DNA of 54,409 bases. It comes from Pseudomonadota bacterium. Lineage in GTDB: Bacteria; Pseudomonadota; Alphaproteobacteria; Rhizobiales; Beijerinckiaceae. Positions 25,818-33,789 of the stretch are shown here, piece by piece. Position 1 is the first letter of the stretch. Every line of letters begins with the position of its first letter. Where the stretch lies: contig JAEXGT010000002.1 in NCBI GenBank assembly GCA_023450615.1, forward strand, positions 1-54,409, read 5' to 3'. Made by a program: the position numbers and the translations under genes. The notes below the pieces were generated by a model, which saw nothing but the letters and a program-made list of their open reading frames with translations, made no database searches and was not told where the DNA came from.

Positions 25818-26777
25818 ATGACGAAGCCAGCCCTCGACATCCTGCTCTGCGCCCCGCGCGGCTTCTGCGCCGGGGTCGTCCGCGCCATCGACGCCGTCGA
25901 GAAGGCGCTGACGATCCATGGCGCGCCGGTCTATGTGCGCCACGAGATCGTGCACAACAAATACGTGGTGGAAAACCTGAAGCGGAAAGGGGCGGTCTTC
26001 GTGCGGGAACTCGATGAGATCCCGGATACGCAGGCTCCCGTCATCTTCTCGGCTCATGGCGTTCCCAAATCCGTGCCGGAAGCGGCTCAGGAGAGGAATT
26101 TCTTCGCCATCGACGCCACATGTCCTCTGGTCACCAAGGTTCACCGGGAGGCGCAGGTCCATCACAAGCGTGGCCGGCACATCATCCTGATCGGCCATGT
26201 GGGCCATCCGGAGGTGATCGGCACCATGGGGCAGTTGCCGGAAGGGGCCGTCACCCTGGTCGAGACCGTGGACGACATCGCAAGGCTCCAGCCCGCCGAT
26301 CCGGAGAACCTGGCCTTCGTCACCCAGACGACCCTGTCCGTCGACGACACTCAGGACATGGTGGACGCTCTGAAGGAGCGCTTCCCCTCCATCGTCGGGC
26401 CTCACAAGGAAGACATCTGCTACGCCACCACGAACCGACAGGGCGCGGTCAAGCGCGTGGCGCCCCAGGTCGATGCCATGATCGTGGTGGGCTCGCCCAA
26501 TTCCTCCAACTCCCAGCGCCTTCGTGAAGTGGCCGAGCGGGAAGGGTGTCCCCTGGTGCGCCTGATCCTGCGCGCCGAGGATATCGACTGGTCGCTGTTC
26601 GGAAACATCCGGAGTCTCGGCATCACCGCGGGCGCTTCCGCGCCGGAGGTTCTGGTGGAGGAGATCATCGACGCTTTCGCCGGGCGCTACGAGGTGTCGG
26701 TGGAGAGCGTGTCGACGGCGGACGAGAGCGTGTTCTTTCCTTTGCCGCGCGAGTTGCGTGAGCAGGCGGCGGAGTAA
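25818..26777 (+). CDS. ispH: 4-hydroxy-3-methylbut-2-enyl diphosphate reductase
   Basis: 319 residues, complete IspH (LytB), the last step of the MEP isoprenoid pathway making IPP and DMAPP with a [4Fe-4S] cluster. Cluster cysteines are C17 (APRGFCAGV), C102 (IDATCPLVTKVH) and C201 (KEDICYATTNRQ). Diphosphate-binding H46, H80 and H130 and catalytic E132 (HVGHPEVIGT) are present. ATG 25818 begins the conserved MTKPALDILLCAPRGFC. It is divergent from the antiporter and starts a unit with thrB (3 bp gap) and rnhA. Confidence 0.96.
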   Translation: MTKPALDILLCAPRGFCAGVVRAIDAVEKALTIHGAPVYVRHEIVHNKYVVENLKRKGAVFVRELDEIPDTQAPVIFSAHGVPKSVPEAAQERNFFAIDATCPLVTKVHREAQVHHKRGRHIILIGHVGHPEVIGTMGQLPEGAVTLVETVDDIARLQPADPENLAFVTQTTLSVDDTQDMVDALKERFPSIVGPHKEDICYATTNRQGAVKRVAPQVDAMIVVGSPNSSNSQRLREVAEREGCPLVRLILRAEDIDWSLFGNIRSLGITAGASAPEVLVEEIIDAFAGRYEVSVESVSTADESVFFPLPRELREQAAE

Positions 26778-26780
26778 AAG

Positions 26781-27746
26781 GTGGCAGTTTACACGGAAGT
26801 CAGCGACGAGGAGCTCGCAAGCTTTCTCGAAACCTACGATATCGGCACGGTGCTGTCCTACAAGGGCATCGCCGAGGGCGTGGAGAATACCAACTATTTC
26901 CTCCACACCACGCAAGGCTCCTACATTCTCACGCTGTATGAGAAGCGGGTGAGGGAGGCGGATCTGCCCTTCTTCCTCGGCCTCATGCAGCATCTCGCCA
27001 ACAAGGGCCTGAACTGCCCGCTGCCGGTCAATAACCGCCAGGGGCGGCCGCTGGGCCGGATTGCAGGCCGTCCCGCCGTCATCATCACCTTCCTCGAAGG
27101 CATCGCCGTTCGCCGTCCCACGGCGAAGCATTGCCAGGCCTTGGGTGGGGCGCTCGCGCAGCTGCACCTTGCGGGCCGGGACTTCGCGATGACCCGTCCC
27201 AACGCCCTCTCGCTCGATGCCTGGGGGCCGCTTTTCGCTCTCGCGGAAGCGCAGGCCGATACGGTTTCGGGCGGCTTGGGCGAACGCACGCGGCGCGAGC
27301 TTGCCCATCTGCAAAACGTATGGCCGAAGGGTCTGCCCTCGGGCATCATCCATGCGGATCTGTTCACGGACAACGTGTTCTTCATCGGCTCCGAGGTGTC
27401 GGGGCTGATCGACTTCTACTTTGCCTGCACGGATGCTTTCGCCTACGACGTTGCCATCTGCCTCAACGCCTGGTGCTTCGAGCAGGACGGATCGTTCAAT
27501 CTCACGAAGGGCCAATCGCTGCTCGCGGGCTATCAGGCCGTGCGCCCGCTCACGGCGGAAGAGACCGAGGCTCTGCCTGTTCTCTGCCGGGGATCGGCCA
27601 TGCGCTTCATGCTGACCCGTCTCGTGGACTGGCTCAACGTGCCGCCGGGCGCGCTCGTGAGGCCGAAGGACCCGCTGGAATATGACCGCAAGCTTCACTT
27701 CCACCGTCATGTGAAGCATGCCCGCGAATATGGACTCGAAGCATGA
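26781..27746 (+). CDS. thrB: Homoserine kinase, ThrB (APH-fold) type
   Basis: 321 residues from GTG 26781, with GGAG upstream in the ispH 3' end. Aminoglycoside-phosphotransferase-fold homoserine kinase: MAVYTEVSDEELASFLETYDIG, EGVENTNYFL (nucleotide region), GIIHADLFTDNVFFIG with catalytic D, and SGLIDFYFACTDAFAYDVA with Mg-binding D. It makes O-phosphohomoserine, the substrate of threonine synthase (thrC at 35-36.5 kb). The stop overlaps the rnhA start (ATGA). Confidence 0.95.
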   Translation: MAVYTEVSDEELASFLETYDIGTVLSYKGIAEGVENTNYFLHTTQGSYILTLYEKRVREADLPFFLGLMQHLANKGLNCPLPVNNRQGRPLGRIAGRPAVIITFLEGIAVRRPTAKHCQALGGALAQLHLAGRDFAMTRPNALSLDAWGPLFALAEAQADTVSGGLGERTRRELAHLQNVWPKGLPSGIIHADLFTDNVFFIGSEVSGLIDFYFACTDAFAYDVAICLNAWCFEQDGSFNLTKGQSLLAGYQAVRPLTAEETEALPVLCRGSAMRFMLTRLVDWLNVPPGALVRPKDPLEYDRKLHFHRHVKHAREYGLEA

Positions 27747-28198
27747 GCAGCCCCGACCGCATCCTGATCTATACGGACGGCGCCTGCTCGGGAAATCCCG
27801 GGCCGGGCGGCTGGGCGGCGATCCTGTTCTTCAAGGGCAGCGAGAAGGAGCTGTCCGGCGGGGAGGCTCACACCACCAACAACCGCATGGAGATCCGCGC
27901 CGCCATCGAGGGGCTCAATGCCTTGAAGCGTCCCTGCGCGGTGGACCTGTTCACGGATTCCCAATATGTGCGCCAGGGCATCACGCAATGGATGCACAAC
28001 TGGAAGCGCCGCGGCTGGCGCACGGCCGACAACAAGCCGGTGAAGAACGAGGATCTCTGGCGCGAGCTCGACGAGGCCGCCTCCCGGCATGACGTTGCCT
28101 GGCATTGGGTGAAGGGTCACGCGGACGATCCCATCAACATCCGCGTCGACGAGCTGGCGGTGTCCGCCATGCAGCCCTTCAAGAAAAGGCGCGCCTAG
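27743..28198 (+). CDS. rnhA: Ribonuclease HI
   Basis: 151 residues, typical RNase HI length. The catalytic carboxylates are visible: D12 in IYTDGACSGNPGPGGW, E in NNRMEIRAAIEGL, D in LFTDSQYVRQGI, and the last Asp in the DELAVSAM segment after VKGHADDPINIRVDELA. It degrades RNA in RNA-DNA hybrids. Third gene of ispH-thrB-rnhA, coupled by a 4-bp overlap. Confidence 0.96.
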   Translation: MSSPDRILIYTDGACSGNPGPGGWAAILFFKGSEKELSGGEAHTTNNRMEIRAAIEGLNALKRPCAVDLFTDSQYVRQGITQWMHNWKRRGWRTADNKPVKNEDLWRELDEAASRHDVAWHWVKGHADDPINIRVDELAVSAMQPFKKRRA

Positions 28199-28309
28199 AG
28201 CATCGCACGCAAAAGTGGGCACCGGTTTTGCGCGAAAAGATGCGCTAGAACAAGGGCTTAAAGCATCGGACCCAAAAGTGGATTTGCTCTTTTGGGATAA
28301 ATCCGATGC
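28199..28309. repeat. Two tandem copies of a Hyphomicrobiales-type palindromic repeat
   Basis: Copy 1 starts AGCATCGCACGCAAAAGTGG at 28202. Copy 2 starts AGCATCGGACCCAAAAGTGG at 28262 and closes with TTTTGGGATAAATCCGATGC at 28290-28309. Copy 2 forms a stem of 8 bp (GCATCGGA/TCCGATGC) plus 7 bp (CCCAAAA/TTTTGGG) with an asymmetric bulge. Located after rnhA, where it may act as a transcript end. Confidence 0.65.
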
Positions 28310-28317
28310 GCAGAATT

Positions 28318-28351
28318 AAAAAAGCCCCTGCCGCAGCGAGCGGGCAGGGGC
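28318..28351 (-). terminator. Rho-independent terminator of the peroxiredoxin gene
   Basis: On the minus strand GCCCCTGCC...GGCAGGGGC (arms 28343-28351 and 28324-28332) is followed by a six-T run (28318-28323). Placed 27 bp past the peroxiredoxin stop. Confidence 0.8.
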
Positions 28352-28377
28352 CTTAAAGTCTGCGAGGCGAGAACGGA

Positions 28378-28860
28378 TCAGAGATCCTTCAGAATGTTCT
28401 CCGCGCCCGACACCTGCGCCTTGGACGGCGTGTCTTCCACGTTGATCGCCTGCACGACGCCGTCTTCCACCACCATGGAATAGCGCTGCGAGCGGATGCC
28501 GAGGCCGAAGCCCGTGCCGTCCATGGTGAGCTTGATCGTCTTGGCGAAGTCGCCGTTGCCGTCCGACAGGAACTCGATGCCTTCGGCGCCGGAGGATTTG
28601 GCCCAGGCATCCATGACGAACACGTCGTTGACGGCGGTCACGAGAATGCCGTCAACGCCCTTCGCCTTGATCTCCTCGGCGCGCTGCACATAGCCGGGCA
28701 GGTGGTTGCGGTGGCAGGTGGGGGTGAAGGCACCGGGAACCGCCACGAGCACAACCTTGCGACCCTTGAAGAGATCGTCCGTCGTCTTGGCGACCGGACC
28801 GTCGGCGGTCATGACGCGGAAGGTAACCTGGGGGAGGCGTTCTCCGACCTGAATGGCCAT
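28378..28860 (-). CDS. Peroxiredoxin, Prx5/AhpE-like one-Cys type
   Basis: 160 residues. Peroxidatic C49 lies in VPGAFTPTCHRNHLPGYV, the Prx5 signature; R (IRSQRYSMVVEDG) and F-rich strands follow. No other cysteine is present, so it must be resolved by an external thiol such as glutathione or glutaredoxin. It reduces H2O2 and organic hydroperoxides. Own promoter and terminator; monocistronic. Confidence 0.93.
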   Translation of the reverse strand: MAIQVGERLPQVTFRVMTADGPVAKTTDDLFKGRKVVLVAVPGAFTPTCHRNHLPGYVQRAEEIKAKGVDGILVTAVNDVFVMDAWAKSSGAEGIEFLSDGNGDFAKTIKLTMDGTGFGLGIRSQRYSMVVEDGVVQAINVEDTPSKAQVSGAENILKDL

Positions 28861-28903
28861 GCATGTTCTCCGAAGCTGATGGGTTAGGAATGGATGGCTT
28901 TCA

Positions 28904-29731
28904 CTAGCGCGCCGGATTGCCGGCGTCGAGGCTCACTTGCGTCTCGATGGCCTGGTTCCCGGCAACCAGCGTGAGGATGAGGGGGACCGGGCCGGACGCA
29001 TCCTTGGGCTTTTCCTCCACGGTCACGGTGAAGCGGTTCTCCGCATCGGGCGCCGAGGTCGAGACATACCAATTGTCGGGAGCCTCGGCAAAGAGAGCCG
29101 GCTTTTCTCCGGGCGGAGCCAGGACGGAGACGGACAGCGCGGGCTTGTCGCCATCGCCGGATTGCACGGACAGAACGGAGAGTTCTCCTTGCGCCCCGAC
29201 GGCCTGCCGTCTTGGAACCTTGGCCATGGCGTTCTCGATTGCCTTGCGCTCCGGCCCGGCCTCCGTGAGGGCCAGGCTCAAATCCGCATGAGCCGGAATG
29301 CAGATGTCCTTGCAGATGCCGTAATCCACAGCGAGCGCAAGCTTGACCGGCTTGCTGGCGGCCTTGGGCTTCACGACGACCGGAAGGACGACCTCGCGGC
29401 TGTAGACATAAGTCACGCCTGTCGTATCCTCATGGCGCTTGGGGGCGGGCCATTGCACCTCGACGGAGGCCACGTTCTCCGAGGCGGACCAGTCGAAGCT
29501 GGGAGGCAAACCGGATTCGCCGGGACTGCGCCAATAGGTCTTGAAGCCCTGATCGAGCTTGATCTCGATGCCGGAAAGCCAGTTCTCGCCTTGCTTTCCG
29601 CCCGACAGGAGCCGCGCCTGCGAGTGAAACCCCTGCGCCGAGGGCGATGCGGGGGTGGTCTGTCCAACGGCGGAGAAACAGGACAGGATCACGAAAAAGG
29701 CGGATGCGGCGATGCGGAATGTCGATGTCAT
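28904..29731 (-). CDS. Periplasmic protein with DsbD N-terminal-like domain
   Basis: 275 residues from ATG 29731 (AGGGAGG ahead). Signal peptide MTSTFRIAASAFFVILSCFSAVG. The domain corresponds to the immunoglobulin-like alpha domain of DsbD: YWRSPGESGLPPSFDWSASENV and the redox pair in DYGICKDICIPAHADLSL. There is no membrane or thioredoxin part, unlike full DsbD, so it may receive electrons from a CcdA-like partner elsewhere. Divergent from yqgE (105 bp). Confidence 0.85.
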   Translation of the reverse strand: MTSTFRIAASAFFVILSCFSAVGQTTPASPSAQGFHSQARLLSGGKQGENWLSGIEIKLDQGFKTYWRSPGESGLPPSFDWSASENVASVEVQWPAPKRHEDTTGVTYVYSREVVLPVVVKPKAASKPVKLALAVDYGICKDICIPAHADLSLALTEAGPERKAIENAMAKVPRRQAVGAQGELSVLSVQSGDGDKPALSVSVLAPPGEKPALFAEAPDNWYVSTSAPDAENRFTVTVEEKPKDASGPVPLILTLVAGNQAIETQVSLDAGNPAR

Positions 29732-29836
29732 GGAACTGACGCCTCCCTGAGGCGCTTCCTTTATGCGTTTTCTATGAGGGACTGCCATCCACGATCCCGT
29801 GATCGGGATTGCAGCCCAGCAAGGCAGATTTGAGAC

Positions 29837-30448
29837 ATGAGCTTTCAGCAAGATCCCTATGGCGCCGGCTCCCCGTATCTCGATGGGCAGCTGCTGGTTG
29901 CAATGCCCGGCATGGCGGACGAACGCTTCGCCCGCGCGGTGATCTATGTCTGTGCTCATTCGCCGGAAGGGGCCATGGGCATCATTCTCAACCGTCCTGC
30001 CGCAAACGTGAACATGCCTGACCTTCTGGTTCAGCTCGAGATCGTGCCCGAGATGGACCGCATTCGCCTTCCCGAGCAGGTGGGCCGCATGCAGATTCTC
30101 ATGGGCGGCCCGGTGGAGACAAGCCGCGGGTTCGTGCTGCATTCGCCCGATTTCCATATCGCCCAATCGACGCTGCCCATCGACGACGGCGTGTGCCTGA
30201 CGGCGACCATCGACATCCTGCGCGCCATCGCTCAGGGAAGAGGCCCGCGCGAGGCGGTGCTTGCGCTCGGCTATGCGGGCTGGGGCGCGGGCCAGCTCGA
30301 ACTCGAGCTGCAGGCGAATGGCTGGCTGAACTGCCCTGCCGATGCCGAGCTGATCTTCAGCACTCCTGCCGATATTCGCTATGAGATGGCCCTGCGCCGC
30401 ATCGGCATCGAACCTGCCATGCTGTCCATGGAAGCGGGCCACGCCTGA
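29837..30448 (+). CDS. YqgE/AlgH family protein
   Basis: 203 residues matching the YqgE/AlgH family (DUF179) with LDGQLLVAMPGMADERFARAVIYVCAHSPEGAMGIILNRP, MGGPVETSRGFVLHS and ALGYAGWGAGQLELELQANGWL. Conserved soluble protein of unclear function. Convergent with the sensor gene; stops are 4 bp apart. Confidence 0.92.
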   Translation: MSFQQDPYGAGSPYLDGQLLVAMPGMADERFARAVIYVCAHSPEGAMGIILNRPAANVNMPDLLVQLEIVPEMDRIRLPEQVGRMQILMGGPVETSRGFVLHSPDFHIAQSTLPIDDGVCLTATIDILRAIAQGRGPREAVLALGYAGWGAGQLELELQANGWLNCPADAELIFSTPADIRYEMALRRIGIEPAMLSMEAGHA

Positions 30449-30452
30449 TATT

Positions 30453-33335
30453 TTAAGCAGCCTCGGTGCTGGTTGCGCCCACGAGCTGACGGGCCTGCAT
30501 CACCGACATCGGCTCGCCGAAAACGGGGCCTTGCGCGTATTCGCAACCGAGCTGGTAGAGCTCGATGGCTTCCGACTCGCTCTCCGCGCCCTCCGCGACG
30601 ATTTCCATGCCGAGTTCATGCGCCATCTTGATGATGGAGCGCAGGATGACCGGATTGCCCGAGGCCATCTGGCGCACGAAGGACTCGTCGACTTTGAGCG
30701 TGTCGAACGGGAAGCGCAGCAGATAGGAGAGGGCGGAATAGCCGGTGCCGAAATCGTCGAGCGAGAGCCCGGCGCCGAGATCGCGCAAGCGCCCCAGCAT
30801 CTGCGCCGAATATTCCGGATTCTCCATCACGAGACTTTCCGTCATCTCGATCTTGAGCGAACCGGGCAGGACGCGCGTGCGCGCGATCACGGTCTTCACC
30901 TCCTGCAAGAGGTCATGACGCAGGAGGTGATGGCTCGACATGTTCACGCTGGCGAAGATCGGCGGCTCGACCTCAAGCGCGGTCTGCCAGATGGCGAGCT
31001 CTCGCGCCGTCTGCTCCAGCAGGAACACGCTGAGCTTGACGATGAGGCCCGTCTCCTCGGCGATTGAGATGAAGTCGTTGGGCGAAATGCGGCCCAGGCG
31101 CGGGTGGTCCCAGCGCAGCATCGATTCGAACCCGGCGATGGTCCGGTCTTCGAGGCGCACGATAGGCTTGAACAGAACCGTCATCTCGCCCCGGTCGAGA
31201 GCGTGGCGCAGGTCGCTTTCCATGGTGAAATGGTCGCTGCGGTCGGAGCGCATGGTGGGGCGGAACACCTCGATACGGTCGCCTCCGTGGCGGCGCGCAT
31301 GGGCCATGGCGATCTCTGCATTGCGCAGAACCTCTTCGCGCCGCGCCGCGATCTGCGGATCATGCAGGGCAATGCCGATGGAGGCGGTGAGGAAGATCTC
31401 ACGCTCTGCATAGGTGACCGGCGTGGTCACGATGCGCCGGACCATGTCGGCGAAAGCGATGATGCGGTCCGGTTCGCGCTCTGAGAGAAGGATGATCGCG
31501 AACTCGTCGCCTGAAATCCGTGCCAGCGTGTCCTGGGGCTTCAGCAGGCGGCCGAGACGGCGCGACAGCGTGAGCAGGATCGAGTCGCCGGCAGCATAGC
31601 CGGATTGCTCGTTCGAGTCCTTGAACTTGTCGATATCGATCACGAGCACGGTCGGGCGCAGGGAATCGTCCTGACTTGCGAAGGTCAGCGCCGCCTCGAG
31701 GCGATCATAGAAGAGCTGACGGTTCGGCAGACTCGTGAGATTGTCGTGCACGGCATCGTACAGCAGACGCTCCTCGGCGGTCTTGCTGGTCGTCACGTCG
31801 GCGAGCGTGCCGACGATGCGGATTACCTCGCCGTCGGAGCCGATGACCGGGCGTGCCTTCAGGCGGAACCAGTGATGCGCATTCGAGGCGGAGCGCAGGC
31901 GGAAATCCTGCACCAGGCGCCCACGGCGCTGCTCGATCACCGTATCGAGCGCGAGCCGGTAGCGATCCTTGTCGAAGGGATGAATGAGGTTAAGCCATGC
32001 GGAGGCCGGCCCTTCGAGGGTGCCGCGCTTCAGGCCGAGCTGATGCTCGATCTCGGGGCTCACGAAGATGTTGTCGGACACGACATCCCAATCGAACACG
32101 ATGTCGCCCGCGCCTGCCAATGCCAGCGCCCGCCGCTCGGTATCGTTGACGAAGCCGCGCGCGAAGCCGCCGCCCGCGAAGGCATGCTGCATCACCGTGA
32201 AGCCGATGAGCATGACGATGAGCACGAGGCCGCCCACAAGGGCAGGGGGCACGAGGTCGGAGCCGAGATGGCCGAGCACCGTGAAGCTCGCGGCCACCGT
32301 CCAAGCGATCAGCAGAAGCCATGTGGGCACCAGCATGATGGCGCGGTCGTAGCCGTGCGTCGCCAGATGGATCACGAGCACGAAGCCAATGCCGGCAACA
32401 GCCGCGATGGACATGCGCGCAACGCCGGAAGCCACCGGAGCATCGACGATGGCGAGCAGCAGCAGCGCGCCGAGGAAGGCAAGCCAGAAGGCGGTCACAT
32501 GGCTGTAGCGCACATGCCAGCGGTTCAGGTTGAGATAGGCGAAGAGGAACACGAGAAGAGTGGCTGCGAGCACTGCTTCCGCACCGGCGCGATAGATCTG
32601 CTCCGTGACCTCGGAGATCGGGAACACGCGCTGGAAGAAGCCGAAGTCGATGCTGGCATAGGCCAGCACCGCCCAGGCCAGGGCCGCAGCTGCCGGGAAG
32701 ATGAGAGCGCCCTTCACCACGAACACGATGGTCAGGAACAGGGCGAGCAGGCCCGCAATGCCGATAATGATGCCCTTGTAGAGCGTCAGGCCGTTCACGC
32801 GCTCCTTGTAGGCAGCAGCGTCCCAAAGATGGAGCTGGGGCAGGCTGTCGGTGCGAAGCTCGGCCACGAAGGTGACGGTGGTGCCGGGATCGAGAGTGAT
32901 GAGGAACACGTCCGCGTCGGGGCTGTCATCGCGCTCCGGCCGGATGCCTTGGCTCGCCGTGATGGCGGCAAGACGCGACGAACCCAGGTCGGGCCAGATC
33001 ACGCCTGAATTGGTAAGCCGGAAGTGCGGGGCGACCAGAAGGCGGTCCACCTGCTCGTCGGTGTCGTTGGTGAGTGCGAAGACGATCCAGTCCGGACGGG
33101 TGCCGGCCTCGCGCGCCTTCACGGCGATGCGGCGGACGATGCCGTCGCGGCCCGGAGCCGTGGAAATGCGGATTTCGTCGCCGTCCGACTTGTATCGCTC
33201 GATGGCAGGCGTGAGGTCGATGGCCTTCATCTTCGGATCGACGCGCACGGATTCCACCGCCCAGCCGGTCGTCGGCCAAGCAAGCCCCATGAATGCCGCC
33301 AAAAGAAAGGCTATGGCGAAAGATACGATCCGCAC
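30453..33335 (-). CDS. 7TM-sensor PAS-GGDEF-EAL c-di-GMP signalling protein
   Basis: 960 residues from GTG 33335, which begins a clean signal peptide (VRIVSFAIAFLLAAFMGLAWPTTGWA). ATG 33434 would add 33 basic residues. Order: periplasmic sensory domain ~30-170, seven-helix 7TMR-DISM-like membrane part ~175-390, PAS ~404-530, GGDEF with SGDEF at ~608-612, EAL at ~735-955. The EAL motif reads E-S-M (IAGFESMLRW), but MTESLVMEN, LDDFGTGYS, VDESFV and the EGAESE region are intact. Inner-membrane; probably makes or degrades c-di-GMP in response to a periplasmic cue. Confidence 0.9.
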   Translation of the reverse strand: MRIVSFAIAFLLAAFMGLAWPTTGWAVESVRVDPKMKAIDLTPAIERYKSDGDEIRISTAPGRDGIVRRIAVKAREAGTRPDWIVFALTNDTDEQVDRLLVAPHFRLTNSGVIWPDLGSSRLAAITASQGIRPERDDSPDADVFLITLDPGTTVTFVAELRTDSLPQLHLWDAAAYKERVNGLTLYKGIIIGIAGLLALFLTIVFVVKGALIFPAAAALAWAVLAYASIDFGFFQRVFPISEVTEQIYRAGAEAVLAATLLVFLFAYLNLNRWHVRYSHVTAFWLAFLGALLLLAIVDAPVASGVARMSIAAVAGIGFVLVIHLATHGYDRAIMLVPTWLLLIAWTVAASFTVLGHLGSDLVPPALVGGLVLIVMLIGFTVMQHAFAGGGFARGFVNDTERRALALAGAGDIVFDWDVVSDNIFVSPEIEHQLGLKRGTLEGPASAWLNLIHPFDKDRYRLALDTVIEQRRGRLVQDFRLRSASNAHHWFRLKARPVIGSDGEVIRIVGTLADVTTSKTAEERLLYDAVHDNLTSLPNRQLFYDRLEAALTFASQDDSLRPTVLVIDIDKFKDSNEQSGYAAGDSILLTLSRRLGRLLKPQDTLARISGDEFAIILLSEREPDRIIAFADMVRRIVTTPVTYAEREIFLTASIGIALHDPQIAARREEVLRNAEIAMAHARRHGGDRIEVFRPTMRSDRSDHFTMESDLRHALDRGEMTVLFKPIVRLEDRTIAGFESMLRWDHPRLGRISPNDFISIAEETGLIVKLSVFLLEQTARELAIWQTALEVEPPIFASVNMSSHHLLRHDLLQEVKTVIARTRVLPGSLKIEMTESLVMENPEYSAQMLGRLRDLGAGLSLDDFGTGYSALSYLLRFPFDTLKVDESFVRQMASGNPVILRSIIKMAHELGMEIVAEGAESESEAIELYQLGCEYAQGPVFGEPMSVMQARQLVGATSTEAA

Positions 33336-33584
33336 CGCTTCGGTTCTTTCGTCCGGTCCAAAAGAAGGTGATTGGTACCGGTCTGGGAGCTTGAGGGCAA
33401 GCCGAAGCCTTCCGAGGCTCCCACTTGTCCGCATGACTCAGTTGTTATCGTTAACCACGCGCATGGAGGCCCTTTGCGGCGGGATTGAGGTGAAGCGGGC
33501 ATGACGTAGCGGCATGCGCCGCCCCGCTCCGCGTCATCCTCGGGCTTGTCCAAAGGATCCACGTTTTGCCTTCCAACTCACAAA

Positions 33585-33689
33585 CCTCATCCTGAGGAGC
33601 CGCGAAGCGGCGTCTCGAAGGAGGTTCCAGAGTGCACTGGAGACGCCTCGCCCTTCGAGACGCGAGCAAGCTCGCTCCTCAGGATGAGG
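33585..33689. repeat. 105-bp palindromic repeat with 16-bp and 12-bp perfect arms
   Basis: CCTCATCCTGAGGAGC (33585-33600) pairs with GCTCCTCAGGATGAGG (33674-33689), and GCGTCTCGAAGG (33610-33621) pairs with CCTTCGAGACGC (33652-33663). This matches, from memory, a dispersed palindromic family abundant in Hyphomicrobiales. It fills much of the gap between two leftward genes; the rest of that gap (33336-33584) shows nothing else recognised. Confidence 0.7.
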
Positions 33690-33715
33690 CTGTGGGGTGC
33701 CCCCAGAGACGTGGA

Positions 33716-33736
33716 TGGCCGGATCAAGTCCGGCCA
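33716..33736. repeat. Second small palindromic repeat
   Basis: TGGCCGGA-TCAAG-TCCGGCCA, 8-bp perfect arms. It sits 26 bp beyond the larger repeat and differs from it in sequence, so two repeat families lie side by side upstream of the M16 gene's 3' end. Confidence 0.6.
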
Positions 33737-33789
33737 TGACGGAGAGGGTGGAGGAATTCAAAGATAGAATCTTTTTCGGGTCTGATGCA

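Noticed and set aside
25764..27719. 651-codon open frame antisense to ispH and thrB
   Set aside because: Both sense genes have full catalytic motifs; the antisense product has no recognisable fold.
33446..33456. TTAACC near the sensor gene as a CtrA site
   Set aside because: Only a half-site; no second TTAA at 7-bp spacing.
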